Source of the DNA: Mytilus californianus
Lineage: Eukaryota > Mollusca > Bivalvia > Mytilida > Mytilidae
Reading direction: 5' to 3'
Length of the DNA stretch: 64,000 bases
NCBI RefSeq assembly: GCF_021869535.1
Contig: NW_026262582.1
Coordinates: 55,936,851 to 56,000,850, forward strand
The position numbers were made by a program, and so were the translations under genes. Position 1 is the stretch's first letter, and each line of letters begins with the position of its first letter. The notes beneath the pieces are model-generated. The model had not been told where the DNA came from, searched no databases, and saw nothing but the letters and a program-made list of their open reading frames with translations. Below are positions 53,743 through 63,707 of this stretch, one piece after another.

Positions 53743-54073
53743 AAAAAAGCGATATGGTGACAAATTCATTGTTCAAAATTTATTTCCAAGTGTAATTTAG
53801 GAATTCATATATATATATATAATATATTACTAAACAAAAACAAGATTATTAGGGAAATAAATTTTATCATTACTCATTAAACATAATTAAAAGATCAAAC
53901 CCGAAAGAAAATAAAACTGGCGTAAGAAACTTTGAAAGAAAGCTGAAATAAATGAAATTAAAAATTTTAAAAAAATTTACACAAACAACTTTAAACTTTC
54001 AATCATATGAAAATAACGCTGATATTTTCCTTGTCAGGTGTAATTGTAGCAAAAATTACAAAAAGTTTCTTGA
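53743..54073. other. AT-rich sequence with a short (AT)n run
   Basis: An AT dinucleotide run lies at about 53807-53822. A 66-codon frame from 53952 is open but very AT-rich and includes the hairpin insert at 54083, so it is not credible as a gene. Confidence 0.45.
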
Positions 54074-54082
54074 AAATATCAA

Positions 54083-54114
54083 GGATTTGTATAGTAAGAT
54101 ATACAAATCCTTGG
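54083..54114. mobile_element. 32-bp hairpin micro-insert flanked by a 9-bp direct repeat
   Basis: CAAGGATTTGTATA (54080-54093) pairs with TATACAAATCCTTG (54100-54113) around a 6-base loop. The 32-bp segment 54083-54114 is bracketed by AAATATCAA at 54074-54082 and again at 54115-54123. A similar structure occurs at 55022-55053. Confidence 0.55.
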
Positions 54115-54123
54115 AAATATCAA

Positions 54124-55012
54124 AATTTATAACGGAGAACAATTTATTTTAAAATTTTGAAAAGTTGAATACCTTGTGCGATCTATAGAAACACTACTTG
54201 TTGTTGAATTGGGTTTTGGTTGACCCCAAAGGATATTACGTTTTAAAACAATAACAATTAAATGGGGTGAAATCGATTTCTTAGTGTGTTTCAAGCAAGC
54301 TTAAACCAGTATGTGTATATATGTCTGTGCTTATACGTATGTGTATAAAACAGTCACAAATCATTTCTAAGCATAATGATCAACGATGTAACATTAATGC
54401 ATTACTGTTTTATCAAAAGTGACCAAGATTCGCTAATTGCGTAGTTCAAATTTTATGACACTTTTGCAAAACACATAACACACATAAAACAGTTATGCAT
54501 CCTTTTATCAAAGTTTTGTTTTTCTTCAACACTTTAAGACTGCGTCTCACTGCTGAAAATAATCTAAAAAAAATAGTCTAAATTTCCTATTTGCTATTAT
54601 TTCATGATATCTTTAATACAGGTATATTAGATACATTTGACCAACATGACCAGAAATCAGAGCTCTAACCAGAAATACTAGAAAAGAAAATTAATTCAAT
54701 CACATTATTTATTTGTACAAAAACACAAAGGCAATCAAAAACGTGTGTGCGCCATGAAAGGTTAAATATTGGTCACGCATAACATATCCCGAAGTATGAC
54801 ACGTGCCGATAAAAACCTGTAGCAAGTCAAGGTCGTTAAAAACTTCCATCATCATACAGATATTTGGTTGCGTTTTCAATATTTGAAAAAGTTGAGACTT
54901 TTTATTCAAACTTAGAAATACAAAATATGACTGTACTGCAAGTTTCGCGATTTGACAATAAATTTTATACATCGACGTGTAATTCCCGGGATCGTCATAT
55001 TTAAAGATTTGG
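54124..55012. other. Unassigned AT-rich sequence
   Basis: An 87-codon minus-strand frame with a true ATG (54709-54972) lies here. It resembles no protein I recognise and has no supporting splice or promoter signals that I can see. No other feature is evident. Confidence 0.35.
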
Positions 55013-55021
55013 CTGAGCTAG

Positions 55022-55053
55022 ACAGGGACTTTCAATACAAGTATAGAAAGTCC
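55022..55053. mobile_element. 32-bp hairpin micro-insert flanked by a 9-bp direct repeat, second example
   Basis: AGGGACTTTC pairs with GAAAGTCCCT around aatacaagtata. The segment is bracketed by CTGAGCTAG at 55013-55021 and 55054-55062. On the minus strand the insert starts GGACTTTC and ends GTCCCTGT. The 54083 insert starts GGATTTGT and ends ATCCTTGG and has the same 32-bp length. Confidence 0.55.
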
Positions 55054-55062
55054 CTGAGCTAG

Positions 55063-55364
55063 GTAATAAAATTTTCAGATAACTAGTGCAGAAAAAAACA
55101 CAAAATTTTATAAAATTTGCAAATTGGAACAATTTCGAATTGTTCTATATTCGTACAAAAAATCACCAGCAATTATTTTATATTAAAAAAATCAAAAAGT
55201 TGTTTTACCTGTATGCAAGTGCAAAAAAAATATCATTTAAGTCTTTGAACTAGCTGCAAAAGACGACAATGCTCCTTTAAACTGTAAATTACCTGAAGAC
55301 AGCCGAAAGGTAAAATACAAGTATATATAATACCATTCAGGAACATAAGTTTTCCATAAAGTAT
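55063..55364. other. Unassigned AT-rich sequence
   Basis: No feature recognised. There are several A-runs and no open frame of note. Confidence 0.4.
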
Positions 55365-55564
55365 TTAATCCTCATTAACATACGGAATATTATTGGCATG
55401 CCCTATTTGGGAATATTTTCTGCTGTTTATCGTGCATTGTCGGCCAATGCTAATTTGCATAAAAGGTTGATGAGCTAATTTTTCAAAAATGATGGTAAAT
55501 GTTTCAAGACTTTCTGTCATAATAATGTCGAAGTCGCAGTTCAGTAAATAGTTTGATAGTTTTC
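55365..55564 (-). CDS. Possible terminal coding exon, unrecognised
   Basis: On the minus strand a frame opens after ttcttatttgtgcag|g, a plausible splice acceptor at 55565/55564. It runs about 66 codons to a stop at 55365-55367. The peptide reads KLSNYLLNCDFDIIMTES, then LETFTIIFEKLAHQPF and MQISIGRQCTINSRKYSQ, ending IPYVNED. The composition is ordinary for a globular protein, unlike the low-complexity frames elsewhere in the window. If real it would be a last exon joined in phase 1 (the acceptor falls after the first base of a GGA codon). I cannot name a family. I see no upstream exon or polyadenylation signal, so this could be a chance open frame or a processed remnant. Confidence 0.25.
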
Positions 55565-56005
55565 CTGCACAAATAAGAACTATTATCAAATTAAATGCAA
55601 CATAGAGTTGTTTATAAATGTTAACCTGTCAAGATTTGGTTGGAGATTGTGAGACATTTCCAGAAGTGAAAAGATATTAAAATCGATGGGGTACATCTGT
55701 CATTTGTCGGAAACAATATTTTTTCTTAATACATAACTAATTGCAAAAAGTAAAAACCTGACGGGTTAAAATGCAAACATAATATCCATGTACACAGGAA
55801 GCATACAATGCATGAACAAAGTTCTAATTAAGTCAAGTTAATATTGATAATATACATTATCATTATATATTAAGTATATAGATAATTGACCAATGTGGAC
55901 CTTATTTTCGTCACTCCATGGATTACTTTTATTATACAGCCACAAGTCTTGACAAATATCTTTATCAGTGATCTTTACTTGGATCTAAAATAGTTTACAA
56001 TTTGA
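55565..56005. other. Unassigned AT-rich sequence
   Basis: If the exon at 55365-55564 is real, this would be intron on the minus strand. No repeats or genes are recognised. Confidence 0.35.
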
Positions 56006-56152
56006 TTAGAGCTGGTTAACGTTAGAACAATGGGCTTTAATTGTGTTAATAAATGGACTTCTAACATCACCGCTGATTTGGCAATGAAGGAAAAAGTGTT
56101 CCTCGTCTTCTAAAATTTTACAAACTTTACACACTCTTATGTTCTCTTGGAA
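56006..56152 (-). pseudogene. C-terminal Cys/His motif of a second LINE, fragment
   Basis: The minus-strand frame reads FQENIRVCKVCKILEDEE, then HFFLHCQISGDVRSPF and INTIKAHC. The pattern R-C--C----DE-HF---C------R matches the terminal region of many animal non-LTR retrotransposon ORF2 proteins, where RTC--C-----EDE-HFL--C is followed by an arginine near the end. A stop precedes it in frame, and the frame ends at 56006. Only this tail survives. It differs from the fragment at 51739-52466 (CSCG...), so it represents another family. The identification rests on the motif alone. Confidence 0.6.
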
Positions 56153-56450
56153 TTTTTATATCGACCCAAGGTGGTTTTGTTGCTCATGCATAAGGCAGTT
56201 GGTTAGTATATATTTTCAACTACTGAAACAGAAGATTGGTATAAAAATATATGTATGATTAATCATCTAGCTTGTATAGTTTAAGTTACATAAAATGATT
56301 TTTATTTTTTCAGTTATTGACGTCACTTTATATTTAAGTTTGAAATGTTTTGATTATTGGTTAATGTATTTGGCACACAGCTTGGCAGCGAACCCCCATT
56401 CTATGGCGGTTGACATTGTAACCAAGGTCTGGTTTCAATGTCAATCTGGC

Positions 56451-56825
56451 ATAATTCGCTGCATCAAAAAACATTTCGTTTAATAAATAGTATCATTCAC
56501 TACAGATGAACAATGTAAGGGTTTTGATCTCTCACCTGTGTTCCCACGGTGATCCAAATTGTTCTAATCTTATATTCAGTTACCACAATCTGTGGTAGTC
56601 ATTTATATATATATTTCATAGTACGGTTGCCATAATCAGCGATATGCCGGTAACCTCATATCTTCAGATATACAAGTTACAGTTAAATTGCCAGCGATCT
56701 GCGGCACATACATACATTTATATTGAGATTACTTATATACAACATGTATAAATTTAAATAATATTAAAGGCTGTGGCCAAATACTGCTAATTTGTTGTTG
56801 GGTTTTAACAAGCATCTGGGATAAT
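56451..56825. repeat. 375-bp direct repeat, copy 1
   Basis: From ataattcgctgcatcaaaa to caagcatctgggataa this matches 57518-57890 with scattered substitutions and small indels. Within it, agttaccacaatctgtggta forms a short imperfect hairpin. This copy is followed by other sequence, whereas copy 2 is followed at once by the 30-bp minisatellite. Confidence 0.9.
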
Positions 56826-57517
56826 AGAATTTAAGTCTTGTACTTAAATTCAGTTATCACGGTGCCTGTACCATTTATGTTTTGTTTGGTTATTAGTGGG
56901 TTTACGTATACATTTATACCATAATCTCAGTGGTTACTGAACCTTTAAATCTGACGTAACGAGCCTTTTTCAATTTGGACCCAAGGAGGAAGGTAGGAGA
57001 CAATTGTACTCCAATATAAAACAAAAAACCCGCCATCCCTCCCAGTAAATTGACTATTTTGTAAATATAAACAAGTGGTGTGGACAGATTTGTGTTATTT
57101 GATCGGCCAATTTTTGTAATGACTTGTGCATGGGTTAATTATGCAGAATGTCCGTATGTGTACATGACCTTCAAATTAAACGTTTTGTTGTGTTTGGTTT
57201 GCAAATGTGGACACTGTTTTACATCGAAATGGAAACAGATACTTGGAGAAGTTAAAATACAATAACAATGAAGGACATCTCTCAGAAGAAAAACTTGAGA
57301 ATTTCAGTAAACATATTTGTTACTGATATTGAACATGCAATTCTTGTAAATATATTTAGAATTGGAAACTGCTTTGGTTTATGTTATCTTTTCAGGTGAT
57401 GCATGAGTTGACATTTCTGGAAGCCTACCTGTATTTTGCGAAATGGACAGATGAAGAATTCCGCTTGATGTAAAAAGAACTGTCGTCAAAGAATGACTTA
57501 CAAATGTACTCGGATTG
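56826..57517. other. Spacer between the two 375-bp repeats
   Basis: It begins with a perfect 10-bp hairpin (GAATTTAAGT, loop cttgt, ACTTAAATTC; 56827-56851). Just after it, ttcagttatcacggtgcctgta resembles ttcagttaccacaatctgtggta inside the direct repeat. No gene is recognised. A 61-codon frame at 57080 starts with GTG and is not credible. Confidence 0.45.
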
Positions 57518-57890
57518 ATAATTCGCTGCATCAAAAACATTTCGTTTTACAAATAGTATCATTCACTACAGATGAACAATGTAAGGGTGTTGATCCCTCA
57601 CCTGTGTTCGTACGGCGATCCAAATTGTTCTAATCTTATATTCAGTTACCACAATCTGTGGTAGTCATTTATATATATATTTCATAGTACGGTTGCCATA
57701 ATCAGCGATATGCCGGTAACCTCATATTTTCAGATATACAAGTGACAGTTAAATTGCCAGCGATCTGCGGCACATACATACATTTATATTGAGATTACTT
57801 ATATACAATATGTATAAATTTAAATAATATTAAAGGCTGTGGCCAAATACTGCCAATTTGTTGTTGTGTTTTAACAAGCATCTGGGATAA
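57518..57890. repeat. 375-bp direct repeat, copy 2
   Basis: A 373-bp partner of 56451-56825, 1067 bp downstream. It ends exactly where the minisatellite begins, so the repeat is probably one terminal part of a composite element containing the minisatellite. Confidence 0.9.
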
Positions 57891-58340
57891 CTGCCTGTAC
57901 TGCATTGTTATATGTTTTAACTGCCTGTATTGCATTGTTATATGTTTTAACTGCCTGTATTGCATTGTTATCTGTTTTAACTGCCCGTATTGCATTGTTA
58001 TATGTTTTAACTGCCTGTATTGCATTGTTATATGTTTTAACTGCCCGTATTGCATTGTTATGTGTTTTAACTGCCTGTATTGCATTGTTATGTGTTTTAA
58101 CTGCCTGTATTGCATTGTTGTATGTTTTAACTGCCTGTATTGCATTGTTATATGTTTTAACTGCCTGTATTGCATTGTTATACGTTTTAACTGCCCGTAT
58201 TGCATTGGTATGTGTTTTAACTGCCCGTATTGCATTGTTATGTGTTTTAACTGCCTGTATTGCATTGTTATTTGTTTCAACTGCCTTTATTGCATTGTTA
58301 TTTATTCTAACTGCCCGTATTGCATTGTTATATGTTTTAA
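57891..58340. repeat. 30-bp minisatellite, block 1, about 15 copies
   Basis: The unit is CTGCCTGTAT TGCATTGTTA TATGTTTTAA in thirds, with variants ctgcccgtat, tgtgttttaa and ttatttattctaa. Because 30 is a multiple of three, several frames stay open on both strands and give artificial 10-residue peptide repeats (QLKHITMQYR on the minus strand). There are no unique spacers between units, so this is not a CRISPR array. Confidence 0.97.
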
Positions 58341-58772
58341 TTAGATATAAGAAGATGTGGTATGAGTGCCAATAAGACAACACTCCATCCAAGTCAAAAT
58401 TTATAAAAGTAAACCATTATAGGTCACAGTACGGTCTTCAACACGGAGCCTTGGCTCACACCGAACAGTAAGCTATAAAGGGTCCCAAAAAATTACTAGT
58501 GTAAAACCATTCAAACGGGAAAACCAACGGTCTAATCTATATAAAAAACGAGAAACGAGAAACACTTATGAACCACATCAACAAACGACAACTACTGAAC
58601 ATCAGATTCCTGACTTAGGACAGGTGCAAACAAATGCAGCGGGTTTAAACGTTTTAATGGTACCAAACCTTCACCCTTTTTCTGAAACAATAGTGTAACA
58701 TCACAACATAGAAAGACACACTATAAAATATCAACTGAAATAGCTTAACTCAATCAAAGGACATATTAATAA
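58341..58772 (+). repeat. Mussel-type dispersed repeat, 432 bp, copy 1
   Basis: It begins ttagatataagaagatgtgg and ends caaaggacatattaataa. I recognise the sequence as an abundant repeat of Mytilus genomes (from memory). It is flanked on both sides by the 30-bp minisatellite. A second copy lies 904-906 bp downstream, and a diverged reversed relative at about 60690-61040. No coding capacity is seen. Confidence 0.85.
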
Positions 58773-59244
58773 CTGCCTGTACTGCATTGTTATATGTTTT
58801 AACTGCCTGTATTGCATTGTTATATGTTTTAACTGCCCGTATTGCATTGTTATATGTTTTAACTGCCTGCATTGCATTGTTATATGTTTTAACTGCCCGT
58901 ATTGCATTGTTATGTGTTTTAACCGCCTGTATTGCATTTTAATACGTTTCAACTGTCTGTATTGCATTGTTATTTATTCTAACTGCCCGTATTGCATTGT
59001 TATATATTTTAACTGCCCGTATTGCATTGTTATATGTTTTAACTATTTCATTGTTATTTTCTTTAACTGCCTGTATAGCATTGTTATATGTTTTAACTGC
59101 CCGTATTGCATTGTTATGTGTTTTAACTGCCCGTATTGCATTGTTATGTGTTTTAACTGCCTGTATTGCATTGTTATTTGTTTCAACTGCCTTTATTGCA
59201 TTGTTATTTATTCTAACTGCCCGTATTGCATTGTTATATGTTTT
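58773..59244. repeat. 30-bp minisatellite, block 2
   Basis: Same unit as block 1. It includes a deviant short stretch, ctatttcattgttattttc (about 59043), that also occurs in block 3 but not in block 1. Its right part matches the end of block 1 (tttgtttcaactgccttta, tttattctaactgcccgta). Confidence 0.95.
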
Positions 59245-59678
59245 CATTAGATATAAGAAGATGTGGTATGAGTGCCAATGAGACAACTCTCCATCCAAGT
59301 CAAAATTTATAAAAGTAAACCATTATAGATCACAGTACGGTCTTCAACACGGAGCCTTGGCTCACACCGAACAGTAAGCTATAAAGGGCCCCAAAAAATT
59401 ACTAGTGTAAAACCATTCAAACGGGAAAACCAACGGTCTAATCTATATAAAAAACGAGAAACGAGAAACACTTATGAACCACATCAACAAACGACAACTA
59501 CTGAACATCAGATTCCTGACTTAGGACAGGTGCAAACAAATGCAGCGGGTTTAAACGTTTTAATGGTACCAAACCTTCACCCTTTTTCTGAAACAATAGT
59601 GTAACATCACAACATAGAAAAACACACTATAAAATATCAACTGAAATAGCTTAACTCAATCAAAGGACATATTAATAA
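59245..59678 (+). repeat. Mussel-type dispersed repeat, copy 2
   Basis: Nearly identical to 58341-58772, with changes such as caatgagacaactctcc for caataagacaacactcc and ataaagggcccc for ataaagggtccc. Together with the minisatellite it makes a 906-bp tandem unit. Confidence 0.85.
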
Positions 59679-60018
59679 CTGCCTGTACTGCATTGTTATA
59701 TGTTTTAACTGCCTGTATTGCATTGTTATCTGTTTTAACTGCCCGTATTGCATTGTTATATGTTTTAACTGCCTGTATTGCATTGTTATATGTTTTAACT
59801 GCCCGTATTGCATTGTTATGTGTTTTAACTGCCTGTATTGCATTTTAATACGTTTTAACTGTCTGTATTGCATTGTTATTTATTCTAACTGCCCGTATTG
59901 CATTGTTATATATTTTAACTGCCCGTATTGCATTATTATATGTTTTAACTATTTCATTGTTATTTTCTTTAACTGCCTGTATAGCATTGTTATATGTTTT
60001 AACTGCCTGTATTGCATT
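59679..60018. repeat. 30-bp minisatellite, block 3
   Basis: Its start matches block 2 closely, including the variant cattttaatacgtttt and the deviant ctatttcattg stretch at about 59949. It then ends in tgcattaaatttgtcac and leaves the repeat. Confidence 0.95.
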
Positions 60019-60113
60019 AAATTTGTCACAAATGATCAATATTTCTGCATGACAGTAAAGCTAATTGAGTTATACCTTTCATTGTAAATAGGATGTTACA
60101 CCACTTAATGCTA

Positions 60114-60243
60114 AGTAACTATATTTCTATATCAAGTCATTATACTAAAGTAGCTATGTTTCTATATTAAGTCATTATAATAAAGTAACTATATTTCTAT
60201 ATTAAGTAATCATATTAAAGTAACAATGGTTCTATATTAAGAG
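60114..60243. repeat. 35-bp tandem repeat, about 3.7 copies
   Basis: Copies begin agtaac/agtagc at 60114, 60149, 60184 and 60219, exactly 35 bp apart. Each contains ttctatat and (except the last) a cattatactaa-like end. The last copy is truncated at agagccc. Confidence 0.9.
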
Positions 60244-60689
60244 CCCATGTTAATAAGCATTCAGAGCTTTATACTGTACAAACCTTGAATGTGCAAATAA
60301 TTAGAATCAGTTTAAAATGTTCTATAATGATTTGCTGTATCATCGAGAATAAGATAAAGAGCCAAATTTTCTTTTTAATCATGTCCTTACGTCTTGTATC
60401 TAAGGAAAATGTTTCCTAAGTAACGAGTCCAAAGAGCTTACCAAAACTAAACAAAAATAAACACATTTTCAAGCCACCTAGAGTAAAAGTGTAAGTAGGA
60501 AATTATTTTTCGTTTCAAATATAAAGTAAAGTTGGCTATTAAAAGAGATATTTCTGTACGTATTAAGTATCTTTTGTCCTTTCGTTAGTTTTTTTTTTAT
60601 TTCGTGCCAATCAGATAGGTCTGTCCTTTTTCAACTGAATTTTACAAGGTTACTTATGTTGTGCATTTACACTATTGTTCAAGACTTGT
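60244..60689. other. Unassigned AT-rich sequence
   Basis: No gene or repeat recognised, apart from a T-run near 60587-60600. Confidence 0.4.
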
Positions 60690-61040
60690 AGGGTTGAGCG
60701 CTTGTACACATATACCGCCTGCCCCTAAACCCCAACCCCACACATTCTTTAAGTGCCTGCATGTCCCAAGTCGGGAGCCTGTGATTCAGCAGTAGTCGTT
60801 GGTTGCTGTCTGTAATACTTATATTTTAGTTTATTGTTTTAGCCTAAATTAGGCATAGGTTTTCTCATTTCATTTTTTTAAACATTTGTACATGCCGTTG
60901 CCTTTTATAGCTTGCTATAGAGTATGGGGTTTGCTCATTGTTGAAGATTGTATAATGACCAATAGTAGCTCACATCTACGTCATTTGGTATTTGGTATAT
61001 AATTGTCTCATTGGCAATTATACCACAACTCCTTATTTAA
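60690..61040 (-). repeat. Diverged relative of the 432-bp mussel repeat, reversed
   Basis: The reverse complement begins ggagttgtggtataattgcc and continues aatgagacaat, against aagatgtggtatgagtgcc and aatgagacaac in the 58341 copy. It then shares tcttcaac, agctataaa, aacgact act-ctga and gacttgggaca/gacttaggaca in the same order. I recognise this variant too as a common mussel repeat. It has decayed beyond simple alignment in its middle. Confidence 0.65.
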
Positions 61041-61290
61041 GCTCATCTGACCCAAAGCAAGACAAGCATTACACGTAAGACGACAAGGCCGAAATTATTG
61101 GTTGACTAGGTAAAGGAGTTATTGCCCCTAATTGATGATTTTTAACAATTTTTGTGTTTTTCCTTTTAATTTTGAAAACTATAATGGATAAAGAGACTTT
61201 TCATACCAAAAATGGTCAGCAGGAAAAGATCTACAAAATGATCAGCAAAACAATATCTACAAATATTTCAACAAAGGCAAAATTGTAAAT
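61041..61290. repeat. Degenerate piece of a widespread bivalve repeat
   Basis: agctcatctgacccaaagc and aaggagttattgcccctaat resemble parts of the same family that ends the window at 63708-64000. In that family, as I remember it, a GGCCAA-containing hairpin start and an internal 'AAGGAGTTATTGCCC' segment are typical. The identification is from memory and the match is partial. Confidence 0.5.
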
Positions 61291-62137
61291 AAACTGCTAT
61301 GATAGAAGAATCATCAGATGTTAATTCACTCTTATGAAACATTTGAGACAAACTTCATGGAAGTTATTGACAAACGTATAAAGAAAGAAAAAAAGAAAGC
61401 TCATTCTGTATAAAGTAATTGGGCAATGGCAAAAAGACATCACCAAAAAGACATCCAGAGCTTACCACATGGTCTTCAACTGAGCAGGAACTACACACCA
61501 ACAGACAGTCAGCTCTGGGTGGCCCCAAACACAATAAGAGCAATCAAATCCAAGGACACAGCAAACTGTCAAAATTAAAAAAAGTAGAAAGGCTTAACAA
61601 GACACATCAATAAAAAACACATTAAGATTAATATGATTTAAGGGACTGGTCATTTTTTTTTTCATTTCGGGGACCTGGAGGAAACTGGAATTTCTCATAT
61701 TTTTTTCAAGTCCCCACCTTTAGGAAGAAAAAAAAATAAATTCAAGACCCCCTCTTTTAAAGACATCCCCCCAACATTTCTTAATACTTTTGTTCTTTAT
61801 AACAAAATTACATGTATGCAATATTAAAGTTAGTAAATCAACTTCAGATAAAAATACTTTCCTGGACAAACGAAAAATGAGAAGTACTCCCTTATGTTGT
61901 TGCAACCTTAAAGTATGCATATGAATCTGTCCCACAGTGATTTGAGCGAAGTTTGGAAGACTTTCTGAAAATGACTGGTTTGAAATAAATTCAAAAGGTA
62001 TTGGCCCAACTTAATTAGCAAATTTTACAATGGTGTAATGAACAAATTCAAAGGGAGTTGGCTTAACCTCTTTCCCATCGAGGTCCGTCAACTTTATATT
62101 GATTTTTATATTAATGATGATGATAATGGATGGCTGC
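61291..62137. other. Unassigned sequence with A- and T-runs
   Basis: A 64-codon plus frame at 61419 begins with TTG and a 71-codon minus frame at 61720 has no recognisable domain. There are runs of A and T at about 61384-61398, 61648-61662 and 61724-61738. No feature is supported. Confidence 0.35.
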
Positions 62138-62462
62138 TTAAAGTCCAGCGGCAAATCAATATGCATATTCAGGACGAGAACGTGTTAATGTAATATGAAT
62201 ATTAAACCTACTTTGTTCTAGACCGACACGCTGAGCCGGATTTTTAACGTGCTAGTCCACAAGGTAAAAGTCCACAGGAAGACATGTCACCGTACCCGGA
62301 CACATTATTCTGACTCCGAGCCAACCAGTTTTGCTCTTACTCCTTAATGCGGCGTGCTTAGCGGAGAAGCAGCAAATACCAATTTTTAAGTCTTTGGTTT
62401 GGTTCTATTAATGTGTTTGCGTCCTGAATATGCATGAAATGCTTGCCACTGAACATTAATCA
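62138..62462. mobile_element. Inverted-repeat element, about 325 bp
   Basis: The left arm (62138-62190: ttaaagtccagcggcaa, then atgcatattcaggacgagaa and gttaatg) is the reverse complement, with few mismatches, of the right arm (62405-62462). The interior (gagccggatttttaacgtgc, acatgtcaccgtacccggac) is GC-richer than the surroundings and resembles a known mollusc dispersed repeat, from memory. There is no ORF. A solitary arm-like copy lies at 53630-53682. Confidence 0.65.
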
Positions 62463-63707
62463 AACAAAAAACTATCAATCTCATCATGATATATATGTGG
62501 TAGTATGTCCATTTGGATACTTTTGTTTTTTTGTATCATACTTTAATATTTTGATATACTATATCTGATGAGTTAATATTTTTAATTCTAAGTACTTATT
62601 GAGTATTTTCTAGTCATGCATCAGTGGTTAAATTTATTGTAAGACTTCTTTATGCCTCAGCGAGTTTTGGTCGATTAAGTATTTGTTTCACTCTAGGTTT
62701 TAGTTGTTTGTGTTATGAAAACTCTCTTTTTTTATGATAATTGGTTAGTTAAGTCATATGTCTTTTTTGGAGGGAAATTCTTTTGTTTGGTTAGAATTTG
62801 CTTATGTTTTGAACTGAATGGTACTGTGCTGTTCCTTGGTACAATTTGTATTCATATTTGGTGGACGTCTTTGATTTTATCAAATAAGGTCAGTTTTCTC
62901 TAATTAACATCTCACATTCCTACATATATACTGATATGAATGTATTGTATAGATGATTTTTTATGAATGGTCAAACTGAATGATTTCAGAATAAAAGGTG
63001 CATATAAAAGTGCATATAAAAGATAAACACATAAACATACTAGTATATAAAATATTGGTTAAATCATATTAACTAATTGACACAGTCAAAATAATCATTT
63101 TGTTAGTATTTAAGCCAAATTTTATGAATGTCTCAGTTTAGTGAAAAGAAGCAATAGTAATAACGTAACAGTAAATAGGCAAATAGTTTTGGGAATCAAA
63201 AATGAAAATTTGTATTTTTTTTTTGTATATAATACAAACTGTTAACAACAACAGTCATGATTATGTTTAAATTACAGATATTGAACCATACAATTCCAAT
63301 ATTGTACATGATGCAGACAGTACCATATGTTCCCAAGTGTTGTGCATATATACAGGACCTTTGTACCTCATACATGGTAGGTTTTGTATTCAGTTTATAA
63401 GTGTCACACAGTGTGTTTATGTGCTTCATATGTATCTTAAGCTCGGCTATTATATATTTTAGCAAGCTTATTGTGTTTCTGTAAGCTTTGCTTTATGTGT
63501 ACTAATACAATGTTATTAGTCATTTTTATTAAGATTTATATCAGTAGAATATTTGGTAGAACCTTAATATGTTAAATTATTAACTGTATAATTCATGATG
63601 ATCATGAGGTCAAATTTCTCACACTTTACATTCTTTATACATAATTTTATAAGTCCAAAACATGGAAAACCACCTTTTTCCAGTACGAAATATTTAAGTT
63701 CTGTATT
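62463..63707. other. Unassigned AT-rich sequence
   Basis: No gene is recognised. A small tandem duplication, gtgcatataaaa, lies at 62999-63020. Frames at 62715 (plus, 62 codons) and 63196-63465 (minus, 89 codons) are low-complexity and resemble nothing I know. Confidence 0.35.

Noticed and set aside
54709..54972. 87-codon minus frame with an ATG
   Set aside because: There is no recognisable domain, splice site or conserved neighbour. A frame of this length is expected by chance in several kilobases of sequence.
57795..58392. Long repeat-protein-like frames on both strands of the minisatellite
   Set aside because: A 30-bp unit without stops gives open frames in several phases at once, and the same DNA yields at least four different 10-residue repeats. 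That is a property of the unit length, not evidence of coding.
57891..60018. CRISPR array
   Set aside because: The 30-bp units abut directly with no unique spacers, there are no cas genes, and the context is eukaryotic.
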